A DNA stretch of 64,000 bases from Streptomyces marianii (lineage in GTDB: Bacteria; Actinomycetota; Actinomycetes; Streptomycetales; Streptomycetaceae): the NCBI RefSeq assembly GCF_005795905.1, contig NZ_VAWE01000001.1, positions 1,922,001 to 1,986,000 on the forward strand, written 5' to 3'. The position numbers and the translations under genes were made by a program. Positions 24,355 through 34,078 of the stretch are shown one piece after another. The notes below the pieces were generated by a model, which searched no databases, was not told the DNA's origin, and worked only from the letters and a program-made list of their open reading frames with translations. How positions within the stretch are numbered: position 1 is the first letter of the stretch; every line of letters starts with the position of its first letter.

Positions 24355-25490
24355 CGCACCAGGTCTACCACCGTCACACCCCGGACCTCCCGGGCGGCCG
24401 CGGCCTCCCCCACCTCCCCCACCAGGCGGAGGTGCCCGTCGGCGCAGACGGACGCGGCCAGGGCGAGGAGGGCGCGGAACTGGGCGGCGTCCAGGGCGCG
24501 GTCGAGGTTCTCGGCGAGGACGGTCAACGACTGCAGCGCCCGCGGGACCTCCGACGCCTGGTCGACCGCCAGCACTCCGGGTCCGGTCAGCAGGACCAGG
24601 GCGAGCGCCAGGAACCGCAGTTCACCGTCGCCGAGACGGCCGAGCGGGGTCGCCCGGGCGGCAGCGCCGTCCGCCGGGTCCCGGCCGAGGACCGCGCGGA
24701 CCGTTCCGTCGGCGAGCTGCTCGACCCCGACGTCGCTGACGGGGCCGGCGCATGCCGCACGGGCGACGGACGTCAGCCGCGCATGGCGGCGCGTGCACTC
24801 GTGGCGGGTGCGGTGGAGCACGGCGGCGAGGTTGTCGCAGCCGCTCCGCAGCCGTCCCTCCCCCGGCGCCACCGGCTCCCGCATCAGCTCGGGCCTCGGA
24901 TCGCAGGGGAACACCGACCGCAGCGCCACCACGACCTGCTCGGCGGCCGCGAGCACCTGCCGCTGCCCGTCCGTCGTCCCGGCGACCCGCAGCGGCAGGA
25001 GCGCGGTGCCGAGCAGGTCGTCGGGTAACGGTGCGCGGGTGACCCGGCCGCCGCCCGCGGTGTGCCAGGCGGCCTGGACGCTCGAGCGTCCGGGGTCGCG
25101 CAGGGCGGTGCTCAGCAGCGTCCGTCCGCGGGCGGTCAACCGCTCGCCGACGATGCGCGGTTCGGGTTCGGCCTGCACGGCGAGGTCGAGCCGGACGGGC
25201 CCCTCCGGACCGTCGGCCGTGCAGCCGATCCTGAAGCCCCGCCGGCCCTGCTCGTCACGTGCCGCGCCCTCGGGCACGCAGCCCGCCGGATCGGGAAAGA
25301 CCTCGCCCAGTGCGGCGCCGGCCCCGAGCCGGGCGAGGGCCTCGTACGCGCGCAGGGCGGTCGACTTGCCGCTGCCGCTCGGCCCGGCGAAGAGGGTCAC
25401 GGGGCCGAGCGGCAGGACACTCCCCCGGTGCGCGGCGAAGGAGGAGAGTCGCAGTTCGGTGACGGTGGGGCGAATGGCTGGTGCGTCCAT
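24351..25490 (-). CDS. AAA-family (SMC/RecF-like) ATPase
   Basis: The protein of about 379 residues begins with an ABC/SMC-type head: LSSFAAHRGSVLPLGPVTLFAGPSGSGKST (Walker A GPSGSGKS at about residue 35), and ends with the other half: LGRLGDGELRFLALALVLL (signature-like) then GVLAVDQASEVPRALQ (Walker B region, with VDQ where E/D is usual). This is the split-head layout of stand-alone AAA_15/AAA_21 ATPases. Cytoplasmic role unknown; coupled to the MazG pyrophosphohydrolase gene by a four-base overlap. Confidence 0.82.
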   Translation of the reverse strand: MDAPAIRPTVTELRLSSFAAHRGSVLPLGPVTLFAGPSGSGKSTALRAYEALARLGAGAALGEVFPDPAGCVPEGAARDEQGRRGFRIGCTADGPEGPVRLDLAVQAEPEPRIVGERLTARGRTLLSTALRDPGRSSVQAAWHTAGGGRVTRAPLPDDLLGTALLPLRVAGTTDGQRQVLAAAEQVVVALRSVFPCDPRPELMREPVAPGEGRLRSGCDNLAAVLHRTRHECTRRHARLTSVARAACAGPVSDVGVEQLADGTVRAVLGRDPADGAAARATPLGRLGDGELRFLALALVLLTGPGVLAVDQASEVPRALQSLTVLAENLDRALDAAQFRALLALAASVCADGHLRLVGEVGEAAAAREVRGVTVVDLVR

Positions 25491-25546
25491 GCGGGGGACG
25501 CTACGCAGGGCCCGGCGCGCCGAACCGTTACCTCGGCAGACGCTTC

Positions 25547-25966
25547 CTACGAACGGGGGACGGCCGCCGCCGCGAGACCGTCGACCTCCGTGCCGACGGG
25601 CGCGAGCAGGAACACGTTGCGGTCGACGCGGTGCATCCCGCAGCCGAGACCGAAGACGACGCCGCTGCTGAAGTCGAGGATGCGCTTGGCGACTTCGGCG
25701 TCGGCACTGGTGAGGTCGAGCAGGACGGGAACCCGGGAGATCAGGTGCTCGGCGACGTCGCGGGCGTCGGCGAAGACCTGAACGCGCAGGACGACCATCC
25801 GACGCTGCTCCACCTCGGCACCGGGCGCGGCGGCGGCCAGGCGCGCGCGGGGGATCGTGCGGTGGTCCACGCGTGAGGGCCACTCGTTGCGGCCCCGCAG
25901 CGGCACGACCTGGGCCAGGCCCTCCCACTGTTCGTCGGTGACGTCGTACCTCTCGTACCTGCTCAT
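25547..25966 (-). CDS. sepF: SepF family cell-division protein
   Basis: The 139-residue protein carries the SepF core (RRMVVLRVQVFADARDVAEHLISRVPVLLDLTSADAEVAKRILDFSSGVVFGLGCGMHRVDRNVFLLAPVGTEV). SepF proteins polymerise under the membrane and anchor FtsZ. Streptomyces carry several paralogues; this one is outside the dcw cluster and has a short N-terminal region (MSRYERYDVTDEQWEGLAQVVPLRG) without a clear amphipathic membrane-binding helix, so it is probably one of the accessory copies. Confidence 0.88.
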   Translation of the reverse strand: MSRYERYDVTDEQWEGLAQVVPLRGRNEWPSRVDHRTIPRARLAAAAPGAEVEQRRMVVLRVQVFADARDVAEHLISRVPVLLDLTSADAEVAKRILDFSSGVVFGLGCGMHRVDRNVFLLAPVGTEVDGLAAAAVPRS

Positions 25967-26149
25967 GCGACCATCTTCGCGCCCCTCACCCATTCGGCCC
26001 AACAGCGACACGGACGAGTCCGCGCCCGCACGTGGACGGGAGAGGACCGGCTCCGGCGGCGGGCCGCGGAGGCTTCCGGCGGTCGCCCGCGGGTTCACCG
26101 TTCACCCGGTGTGCCGCCGGGCCGGCGTTGTCCGGCGGGTCACCCGTCG

Positions 26150-26405
26150 GCGAGCCGCTTCGGCGGCCGCGAGGTTGATCTCGCGGGTGCCGATCTCCTT
26201 GCCCGGGTACTCCGGCGTGCGGCCGACCATCGGCCCGGCGACGAACACCGCGATGATCGCCGTGATCAGGATGCCGTAGCGGCCGGACCCGGCACCACCG
26301 GTGGCGATCTCGCCCAGCATCATGCCGAGTGGTGGTCCCACCGCCCGGGCCCGTGCAGGACGAGTGGAACGAGTCCACGGCGCCCGGCCACGTCAGCGTG
26401 GCGGA
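26150..26405 (-). pseudogene. Internal remnant of kdpA (K+-transporting ATPase subunit A)
   Basis: Two pieces in different frames match adjacent parts of Kdp[19 protein letters not shown] (filter-region segment after TGAV), then after a shift [58 protein letters not shown]. The membrane helix and the MVGRTPEY motif are well preserved, but the rest of the 550-residue subunit and kdpB/C are absent. A frameshift lies near 26340. Confidence 0.75.
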
Positions 26406-26643
26406 CGAGTCAGAGGAAGACCCGCCGTCGGGCCGTTGTGCGCTCCCTTGACGGTGCCCTGACGTCCCCGGGTGCGTCCTTGACGCGTCTCTTACGGCCG
26501 GATCGCCCCGACGCGGCAAAACCGCAGGCAGGGGCGTGTGCGGGCGGGCCTGGACGGTGGCCCGCCGCCGCCGCTGCGGGCCTGCCGGTGAATCGGCGTC
26601 GAACGCGCCACGGGGCGTGCGCAACCGTCGGAGCCGGTGGAGC

Positions 26644-29082
26644 ATGAGAGTGATGACCGGATCCATGACCCTGATCAGTGAGAGCCCGGAGGACCCGTTC
26701 TCGCTGGGGCGGGCCCTCTCCCTGGTGCTGGACGAACGTGGGACGGTGGTCGGCTGGAGCGAGCGCGCAAGCGAACTCCTGGGGTTCACCGACGAGGAGG
26801 CCCTCGGCCGCCCCGCGGAGGACCTCCTCGTCGACGGGCCGGACCGCGGCCTCGTGCGGGAGGCCGCGGCGGGCTGCGTACGGGACGGCGGCTGGTTCGG
26901 GGTGGTGCCGGTCCTCGACCGGGAGGGCCGCAGGTCCCGCTACGGGGTCCGGGCCAGACGGGTGATACGGCCGGGCCGGGCGGATGAGTGGCTGCTGGTG
27001 GGCGCGCCGGCCGAGGAGGTCACCCAGTGGGAGATCGACCGGTCGGTCATGGAGGGGCTGTTCCGCCGCTCCCCCATCGGTCTGTCGGTGCACGACCCGA
27101 ACCTCGCGATCCTGCGGATCAACCGGCCGATAGCGCATATCGGCGGCATCTCCAGCGACCAGGCCCGGGGCCACCGCATCGGCGACTTCCTGGTGGCCAT
27201 GGACGCCGAGACGATCGAGTCGCGGCTGAGGGAGGTCCTGGAGACCGGGATTCCGATGATCTTCACCGAGCAGTCGTGCCGGCTGCTCGTCGAGCCGGGG
27301 ATCGAGCGGTACGTCGCCGTGTCCGCCTTCCGCATGGAGGACTCGGGCGGCCGGACGCTCGGCGTGACCCAGCTCGTCGAGGACGTCACCGACCGGCACC
27401 GGGCGCGCCGCCGGCTGGCGATGCTGAACGAGGCGAGCGAGCTCATCGGTACCACGCTGGACGTGGAGACCACGGCGCAGGAGCTGGTGGACGTCGCCGT
27501 GCCGGGTATCGCCGACTGTGTGACGGTCGACCTCCTGCCGGCGGTGGGGCTGGGCGAGGCGCTGTTCCCGGAGCGCGGCGGGCCGCTGCGCAGGGCCGCG
27601 TTCAAGTCGGTCGCGCCGTACCCCGAGCGGGTGATGTACCCGGTGGGCACGCTCAGATCGTTCCCGAAGGACTCTCCGCAGGCCCAGTGCCTGGTGAGCC
27701 GGCGCCCGGTGCTGGTTCCCCACATGGTTCCCGACGAAGTGGAGCTGGGGCTGGACCCCGAACGGGCCGAGCACGCCCGGGCGCTGGGCGTCCACTCGCT
27801 GATGGTCGTGCCGCTGACCGCCCGGGGCCTGGTGCTGGGGCTGGTCTGCCTGTGGCGGTATGTCGCCCCGGAGCCGTTCGAGGAGGACGATCTGACGCTG
27901 GCGAACGAGTTCGCCGCCCGGGCCGGGGTCGCCATCGACAACGCCCGCCGCTACACCCAGCAGCGCCGGACCGCACTGGCGCTGCAACGCCGGCTGCTGC
28001 CGCGCGAGATCCCCTCGCAGCCGGCGGTGCGCGTCGCGCACCGGTATCTTCCGGCGGGCGGCTCGGCGGGAGTCGGCGGTGACTGGTTCGACGTGATCCC
28101 GCTCTCCGGGGCCCGGGTCGCGCTGGTCGTCGGCGACGTCGTGGGCCACGGCATCAACGCCGCCGCGACGATGGGCCGGCTCCGCACCGCGGTGCACACC
28201 CTGGCCGATCTGGACCTGGAACCGGACGAGGTGCTGTCCCACCTCGACGACCTGGTCACCCGGCTGGCCGGCGAGCAGGAGCAGGGCGACGAGGGCTCCC
28301 CCGGCGAGCAGGTGGTCGGCGCCACCTGCCTGTACGCCGTGTACGACCCGGTGTCCCGGATCTGCTCCGTGGCCCGCGCGGGTCATCCACCGCCCGCGCT
28401 CGTCGCACCGGACGGCGAGGTGAGCCTGCCCGATCTCCCGGCCGGGCCGCCGCTGGGCCTCGGGGGGCTGCCGTTCGAGTCCGAGGAGCTGGAGCTGCCG
28501 GAGAACAGCGTGCTCGCCCTGTACACCAACGGGCTCATCGAGGGCGACGCCCATGACATCGACGCGGGTCTCGACCGGCTGTCAGAGGCCCTGCGGGGCC
28601 CGGACCGGCCGCTGGAGGACATGGCCCAGTCGGTGGTGGACGCGCTGCTTCCCGCACGGCCCTCCGACGACGTGGCCCTGCTGCTGGCCAGGACCCGCAC
28701 CCTCGCACCCGGGCAGGTCGCGACCTGGGTGCTGCCCGCCGAGCCGACCACCCCGGCCCGGGCCAGGGTGCTGACCTCCCAGAAGCTGACCGAGTGGGGC
28801 CTGCAGGAGATGATCTTCACCACCGAGCTGGTCGTGAGCGAACTCGTCACCAACGCCTACCGCTACGCCGGCGGTCCGGTGACCCTGAGACTGATCCGTC
28901 TCCACCGTCTGATCTGCGAGGTCTCCGACCCCAGCAGCACCTCGCCGCATCTGCGGCGGGCCCGCAGCACCGACGAGGGCGGCCGCGGACTGCTGCTCGT
29001 GGCACAACTGACGTCGCGATGGGGTACACGGCACGCACATGAGGGCAAGACTGTCTGGACCGAGCAGGAGCTGCCGGGCTGA
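26644..29082 (+). CDS. PAS-GAF-SpoIIE (PP2C) phosphatase with C-terminal ATPase domain
   Basis: The 812-residue protein has an N-terminal PAS-like domain (VLDERGTVVGWSERASELLGFTDEEALG), a second PAS (LFRRSPIGLSVHDPNLAILRIN), a GAF domain (about 255-440), the PP2C/SpoIIE phosphatase from about 450 (D480 in GGDWFD, VVGDVVGHGINAAATMGRLR, DDVALLLAR) and a terminal HATPase_c anti-sigma-like domain (VVSELVTNAYRYAG ... EGGRGLLLVAQL). It should both dephosphorylate an anti-anti-sigma factor and bind partners as an RsbW-like module. The normally conserved metal Asp of YTDGL is N629 here. Start: two Met codons nine bases apart (26644, 26653); GGAG fits the second. Confidence 0.9.
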   Translation: MRVMTGSMTLISESPEDPFSLGRALSLVLDERGTVVGWSERASELLGFTDEEALGRPAEDLLVDGPDRGLVREAAAGCVRDGGWFGVVPVLDREGRRSRYGVRARRVIRPGRADEWLLVGAPAEEVTQWEIDRSVMEGLFRRSPIGLSVHDPNLAILRINRPIAHIGGISSDQARGHRIGDFLVAMDAETIESRLREVLETGIPMIFTEQSCRLLVEPGIERYVAVSAFRMEDSGGRTLGVTQLVEDVTDRHRARRRLAMLNEASELIGTTLDVETTAQELVDVAVPGIADCVTVDLLPAVGLGEALFPERGGPLRRAAFKSVAPYPERVMYPVGTLRSFPKDSPQAQCLVSRRPVLVPHMVPDEVELGLDPERAEHARALGVHSLMVVPLTARGLVLGLVCLWRYVAPEPFEEDDLTLANEFAARAGVAIDNARRYTQQRRTALALQRRLLPREIPSQPAVRVAHRYLPAGGSAGVGGDWFDVIPLSGARVALVVGDVVGHGINAAATMGRLRTAVHTLADLDLEPDEVLSHLDDLVTRLAGEQEQGDEGSPGEQVVGATCLYAVYDPVSRICSVARAGHPPPALVAPDGEVSLPDLPAGPPLGLGGLPFESEELELPENSVLALYTNGLIEGDAHDIDAGLDRLSEALRGPDRPLEDMAQSVVDALLPARPSDDVALLLARTRTLAPGQVATWVLPAEPTTPARARVLTSQKLTEWGLQEMIFTTELVVSELVTNAYRYAGGPVTLRLIRLHRLICEVSDPSSTSPHLRRARSTDEGGRGLLLVAQLTSRWGTRHAHEGKTVWTEQELPG

Positions 29083-29204
29083 CCGGTGGGGCCGAAGCTG
29101 CACGGATCCGGGCGCGGAGGGACGATGAGAGCGCCCAGGTTTCCGGCGGGGTGGGCATGACCTGCACACATACCCTGTGACGGTGGCGGGAGGAGCAGCT
29201 GCGG

Positions 29205-31280
29205 ATGGGTGGCACCGAAGCGTTCCCCGGTGACCTGGTACCGAGCGTGGAGGCCGGCCCCGCCCCGCCCGGCGGGCTGCTCGACGTGCTCGGTCTGGCA
29301 CCGGTGGTACTGGACGCCGAGGGACGGATCGCCCTGTGGAGCCAGCAGGCCGAGGAGCTGCTGGGCTACACCGCGGAGGAGGCGCTCGGGGAGTACGCGC
29401 TGCGGCTGCTGGTCGACGAGGAGCACATCGAGACCGTCCTGGAACTGTTCTCGAGCGTGATGGAGAGCGGCGAGAACTGGGCCGGGGTGTTCCCGGTCAG
29501 GCACAAGGACGGCGCGCTCCGTCAGCTGGAGTTCCGCAACATGCGGCTCCAGGACCGGCACGGCGGCTTCTACGCCCTGGGGCTGTCCACCAGCCAGGAG
29601 ACCCTGCGCCAGGTGGAGCGCGACCTGGCCCTGTCGGTGCGGCTGGTCGACCAGTCGCCGATCGGTCTGGCCGTGCTGGACCCCGATCTGCGGTGTGTGA
29701 CGGTCAACCCGGCGCTGGCGGGCGTGAGCGGACTCCCGGCGGAGCAGCACGTGGGCAGGCGGGTGAGCGAGACCCTGCCGTTCCTGGACGCCGCCCGGAT
29801 CGAGGCCGCGATGCGCCGGGTGCTGGAGACCGGCACGCCGATGGTGGACCGCCAGGTGCTCGGGCGTACACCGTCCGACAGGGACACCGAGCGCGCCTGG
29901 TCGGTGTCCCTGTACCGGCTCGAGGACCCCCGCGGCCGCATCCTCGGGGTCGCGGCGTCCGTGGTGGACGTCACGGACCGGCACCACGCCGCCAAGGAGG
30001 CGGAGCGGGCCCGGCACCGGCTGGCCCTGGTCGCCGACGCGTCGATGCGCATCGGCACCAGCCTGGACCTGTGGGAGACCGCCCGGGAGCTGGCCGACGT
30101 GACGGTGCCGGAGCTCGCCGACATCGCCGCGGTGGACGTGCTGGACTCGGCGGTCGAGGGGCGCCGGGAGTCGGTGCAGGCCGGGAGCACCGCGGTGTTC
30201 CGCGCCCTCGCCGTCGCCGCCGCGCACCCGACCGTCGCCGTTCAGGCCGCGGACCCTCCGGGCGAGATCACCCGCTACGAGGCCGACCGGCTGGTCACCC
30301 AGTGCGTGCAGACGGGCGAGCCGATCGTGGTGCCGCATGTGGCGAACGAGGACCTGCCCCGCATCGCGCGGGACGCCTCGGCGGCGGTGCTCCTGGCCGC
30401 GGCGGGGGTGCACTCGTACCTCGCCGTGCCGCTGATCGCCCGCGGGGAGGTACTCGGGGCGCTGGACCTCAAGCGCTTCCGCAACCCCGTCCCGTTCGAC
30501 TCCGACGACGTGCTGCTGGCCAGCGAACTGGCGAGCCGGGCCGCGGTGTGCATCGACAACGCCCGCTGGTACCACCAGCAGCGCAACGCGGCACTCGCCC
30601 TCCAGCGCAGTCTGCTGCCCCGGCATCCGCCGAACCTGGTCGGGCTGGAGGTCGCCTCCCGCTACCAGCCCGCGGGAGCGGTCAGCGAGGTCGGCGGCGA
30701 CTGGTTCGACATCCTCCCCCTGAGCGGCGGGAAGACCGCGCTGGTGGTGGGGGACGTGATGGGCAGCGGGATCAACGCGGCGACGGCCATGGGGCGGCTG
30801 CGCACCGCCACCCAGACCCTCGCCTCGCTGGGTCTCGGGCCCGACGAGGTACTACGGCACCTGGACGCGACCACGGGTGAGCTGGAGCCGTACATCGCGA
30901 CGTGTCTGTACGCGCTGTACGACCCGAACGAGGGCCGGGTGTGCATCTCCACGGCCGGTCATCTGCCGCCGGTGCTGCAGCGGCCCGGTGAGGCGCCGGT
31001 GCTGCTCGACCTGCCCACCGGGGTCCCGCTGGGCGTCGGCGGGGTGGAGTTCTGCTCCGTCGACTTCGCACTGGGCCCCGGGGACACCCTGGTGCTCTAC
31101 ACCGACGGTCTGGTGGAGACGCGCGACCAGGACATCGACGCCCGGCTGCATGTGCTCCTGACACTGATGGCGGGGCCACCGGCCGGGCTGGAGGAGACGT
31201 GCGACCGTCTCCTGGACTCGCTGCGGCGGGGCCCCGTGGAGGACGACGTGGCGCTGCTCATCGCCCGTGTGCGGGAGTGA
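29205..31280 (+). CDS. PAS-GAF-SpoIIE (PP2C) phosphatase
   Basis: The 691-residue paralogue of the preceding protein keeps PAS (VLDAEGRIALWSQQAEELLGYTAEEALG), second PAS (LVDQSPIGLAVLDPDLRCVTVNPALAG), GAF (about 280-460) and SpoIIE phosphatase, but lacks the terminal ATPase domain. All metal aspartates are present: D499 in GGDWFD, VVGDVMGSGINAATAMG, D634 in YTDGL and the DDVALL pair near the end. It should dephosphorylate an anti-anti-sigma (STAS) protein under control of the sensory domains. GGGAGGAGC precedes the ATG. The spacer of about 120 bases to its paralogue probably has its own promoter. Confidence 0.92.
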   Translation: MGGTEAFPGDLVPSVEAGPAPPGGLLDVLGLAPVVLDAEGRIALWSQQAEELLGYTAEEALGEYALRLLVDEEHIETVLELFSSVMESGENWAGVFPVRHKDGALRQLEFRNMRLQDRHGGFYALGLSTSQETLRQVERDLALSVRLVDQSPIGLAVLDPDLRCVTVNPALAGVSGLPAEQHVGRRVSETLPFLDAARIEAAMRRVLETGTPMVDRQVLGRTPSDRDTERAWSVSLYRLEDPRGRILGVAASVVDVTDRHHAAKEAERARHRLALVADASMRIGTSLDLWETARELADVTVPELADIAAVDVLDSAVEGRRESVQAGSTAVFRALAVAAAHPTVAVQAADPPGEITRYEADRLVTQCVQTGEPIVVPHVANEDLPRIARDASAAVLLAAAGVHSYLAVPLIARGEVLGALDLKRFRNPVPFDSDDVLLASELASRAAVCIDNARWYHQQRNAALALQRSLLPRHPPNLVGLEVASRYQPAGAVSEVGGDWFDILPLSGGKTALVVGDVMGSGINAATAMGRLRTATQTLASLGLGPDEVLRHLDATTGELEPYIATCLYALYDPNEGRVCISTAGHLPPVLQRPGEAPVLLDLPTGVPLGVGGVEFCSVDFALGPGDTLVLYTDGLVETRDQDIDARLHVLLTLMAGPPAGLEETCDRLLDSLRRGPVEDDVALLIARVRE

Positions 31281-31645
31281 GAGCCGGCCGGCGACGTCAT
31301 CGCGGGGTGGCGCCGGCCTGCGCGGAGCCGCCCTACCGGTGCCGTTGCGCGCCGACCGGTGCGGGAGGCGCTCACGACGTTGACGACGTGGACGACGTGG
31401 AGGGCACCGTCCTCGGGCGAGGGGCCGGCCGCGGTCGGGCGCCCGGCGGGGAGACCGCACCACCGCGGGATCGTGCACCGCGGCGGGGGCGGCGGCGACA
31501 CCGGTCCCCGTCCGCGACGGATCGGGGCCGGGTCACGCCGTTCCGTGTGACGTGCCGTCAACCGACCGCCCCGGGCGGGGAACCAGCCCGGGGCGCCCCT
31601 ACCGGCCCTGCACTCCCCAAGCTCCCGCCAAGTGGCAATTGGCTC
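31281..31645. other. Intergenic, nothing recognised
   Basis: No gene or clear regulatory structure is supported; a short GACGTGGAC-type repeat at about 31375-31400 is the only local pattern. Confidence 0.4.
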
Positions 31646-32083
31646 TCACTGGCGACGCCACCATGCTGCGGTCACGTAGTCGTCCGGGCGCCATCGGCGA
31701 CTTCGGGGCGTAGCCGCGAAGCCGCGGTGCGTGTTCGGCCTTGTGGTCTCGGCCCATGGGAGGTGTTCTCGCTCGATGGAGCGGACGCGGTGGACGAGTC
31801 GCAGCTGGTCCTTGCGGAGCGATGTCGAGGGCAACGCCGTGAAGGTCTCCGGGAGTACGGCGACCATGCCGTCGACCTGCTCTCCGTTGCACACATGCAG
31901 CAGCATGGCGCACCGCCACCAATCGATCTCGTCGCCGAGCGTTCGGAGTACGGGACCAGTAGTAGTTCGCCGGATCCGGGAGCGGATAGTGGACGTGACC
32001 GACGCTGTCTGGGCGAGAGGGGGTCGGAGCCACGATCCGCCACCACCCGGGCCGCGCCGAAGCCGTCGGACCTCGTCGTTCAA
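31646..32083 (-). CDS. Hypothetical protein, possibly a remnant
   Basis: Codon third positions are GC-rich from about 32000 down to the stop, and residues like LRTLGDEIDWWRCAMLLHVCNGEQVDGMVAVLPETF look protein-like, but no family is recognised. A TTG at the far end opens the frame and an internal Met lies at 31906; no good ribosome site marks either. It may be the tail of a longer lost gene. Confidence 0.35.
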   Translation of the reverse strand: MNDEVRRLRRGPGGGGSWLRPPLAQTASVTSTIRSRIRRTTTGPVLRTLGDEIDWWRCAMLLHVCNGEQVDGMVAVLPETFTALPSTSLRKDQLRLVHRVRSIEREHLPWAETTRPNTHRGFAATPRSRRWRPDDYVTAAWWRRQ

Positions 32084-32232
32084 GGCTCAGACCGCTACGG
32101 TGTCGAGGGCCTTGAGAACGTTCGCTTCTCCCGGCTCCCCGCGGGTGTTCGGCAGTACATGCGCGAGTGACCTACGAGGATGCGGTGTTGACTCTCTGCG
32201 AGCGCGTGCGGACGGAACCGTGGTCTGATTGC

Positions 32233-32961
32233 ATGGGATCTGTGAACGGCTCCTCGGTCACCCCGCGCGTCGCTGTGGTCACCGGATCGAACCGCGGCCT
32301 GGGTTTGGCCATCGGCCGCGCGCTGGCCCGCACCGGCGATCATGTTGTGGTTGTCACGGGGCGCAGCGAGCAAGACGCCCAGTCGGCAGCCGCGCGACTG
32401 CGACTGGACACCGAGGTTATGGCGCACACGCTCGACGTCACCGACCCCGCCAGCGTCTGCCAGCTGTTCGCCGACGTCGAACGCAACTACGGGCGCCTGG
32501 ATGCACTGGTCAACAACGCCGGCATAGCCATCGACTGGCACCTGCGGGCGACCACCATCGACATGGAGACCGCACGCGCCACCTTGGAGACGAACCTGTT
32601 CGGCGCCTGGCGCTGCGCTCAGGCAGCCATCGCCCTGATGCGGGTCCACGACTACGGCCGGATCGTCAATGTCACCAGTTGCCTGGGCTCCCTGGAACGG
32701 ATGGAAGCGGACTGTCCCGCCTACCGGATATCCAAAGCCGCCCTCAACGCACTGACCCGCATCCTGGCAGCCGAGACCGAGGACGAGAACATCAAGGTGA
32801 ACGCCGCCAGCCCGGGCAGTGGCGTGGACACCCGGATGACTCGCGGCACGCCAGCACTCTCCGCTGACCAGGCGGCTGATTCCCTGCTGTGGCTGACCTG
32901 CTGCCCACCCGACGGTCCCACTGGCGGTTTCTTCCTCGGCAGAGAGCAACTGCCCTGGTAA
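32233..32961 (+). CDS. SDR-family NAD(P)-dependent oxidoreductase
   Basis: The 242-residue protein is a classical short-chain dehydrogenase: cofactor motif TGSNRGLG (17-24), NNAG structural motif, catalytic S149 in NVTSCLG, Y164-x-x-x-K168. The arginine after the cofactor serine and the TGRSEQD end of strand 2 suggest NADP. Substrate unknown; cytoplasmic. The spacing S149-Y164 is two longer than usual because of an ERMEADCP insert. The start MGSVNG is used; an in-frame GTG 22 codons upstream exists. Neighbours are unrelated remnants. Confidence 0.88.
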   Translation: MGSVNGSSVTPRVAVVTGSNRGLGLAIGRALARTGDHVVVVTGRSEQDAQSAAARLRLDTEVMAHTLDVTDPASVCQLFADVERNYGRLDALVNNAGIAIDWHLRATTIDMETARATLETNLFGAWRCAQAAIALMRVHDYGRIVNVTSCLGSLERMEADCPAYRISKAALNALTRILAAETEDENIKVNAASPGSGVDTRMTRGTPALSADQAADSLLWLTCCPPDGPTGGFFLGREQLPW

Positions 32962-33049
32962 CACCATCACCGGTGCCAGGGCACATCTCGCCCGAGCCGG
33001 ACCAGTACCGGCACTGTCGACTTTCTAGGCATGTTCGCGCCAAGAAGAG

Positions 33050-33265
33050 CGCGCCAACCCTGGCAGACGTCCGCAGATGTTCCGGCGAGGTGACCCCCGT
33101 CTCCGCCGCAGCGATGGATTTCCCGACGTGGACTCATCGCATCGCACGCAGAGGCATCGAGCCCTCGGCCCGGCTCGGCCCGGCTGGGCCGCCACCGCTG
33201 GACCATCGACCGCACGATGCCCTGGCTCGCCTGACACCGCAGACTGCACCGCCGCTAGGAAGCAC
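33050..33265 (+). pseudogene. IS5-family transposase C-terminal remnant
   Basis: RIARRGIEPSARLG in one frame is followed, after a short duplication/frameshift, by LGRHRWTIDRTMPWLA, stop, HRRLHRR, stop, E in the next. This matches the DDE transposase C-terminus of IS5-type elements (LGRHRWTIERTMAWLA.xRRLHRRYE) with in-frame stops. No terminal repeats were found. The remnant lies at the truncated end of the aldehyde dehydrogenase gene. Confidence 0.6.
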
Positions 33266-33313
33266 GCCCGACCCCTCTCCTTGATCACCACAACGCGACC
33301 AAGGTGGCGGGCC

Positions 33314-34078
33314 CTACCGCTGGATGGTTCCCGGGGTGATCGTCACACGTTCGCACTCGATGAAGTCCTCCATCGCCGACGGCTCCCCGGCGGTCCCGTC
33401 CAGGGCGCACGGCACATCGGCCGCGGCGACCAGGTACCGGGCGCCCGCGCCGTCGTCCTCCGTGAACCCGTTGACGACGCCGCGCGGCAGGGACTCGATC
33501 TCGGAGAAGATCCCGAAGACCAGGGCATTGACGCGGGCTGTCCGCCCCGGCATCCGCACCACGCTGGTCGTCCCGGCCGCCAGGGCCGGGGCCAGGGAGC
33601 AGATGAGCAGGACGACCGGTGACCGGCCCGGCACGACGATTCCGGCCACACCGCGCGGGCGCCGCAGGACGAGGGAGCAGTTCCCCGGGGCGACTTCGAG
33701 GGCGCGCCCATGGCCGGTGCGTACGAGCGAGGCGAAGTAGCGCAGCCGCGACGGCGCCGTCTCCGCCTCGAAGCGCGCGTGCTGCCTCGGCCTTCCGTCC
33801 GCCTGGGCCAGCGCCTCGGTCAACTGCCCGATGTGCGCGGCGAACACGTCCGCCATCTCGTGCAGGGTCCTCGCACGCAGATGCCGGTCGTCCTTCCAGC
33901 GGGTCTCGCCGAAGGCCCGCCGGGCCGCCGCGAGCGCCCGAGCCGCCATCTCCTGCCCGTCGCCGGCCCGTCGGTCCGTGCCCCGCTCCCCCAGCGCCGG
34001 ACGGATGCCGGCGCCGCCACGGCCGCCCGGACCCACCCAGGTGCCGTCGATCCAGTGCAACGCGGTCCCAGTCGTCAT
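33314..34078 (-). pseudogene. Truncated aldehyde dehydrogenase (N-terminal half)
   Basis: The 254-residue frame begins as an ALDH (LHWIDGTWVG ... MAARALAAARRAFGETRWKDDRHLRARTLHEMADVFAAHIGQLTEAL) and continues through the cofactor region (RRPRGVAGIVVPGRSPVVLLICSLAPALAAGTTSVVRMPG), where the usual PWNxP is replaced by PGRSP. It stops before the catalytic cysteine and the second half of a family normally near 480 residues. It cannot be an active dehydrogenase. The break sits beside a transposase remnant, a likely cause. Confidence 0.75.
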
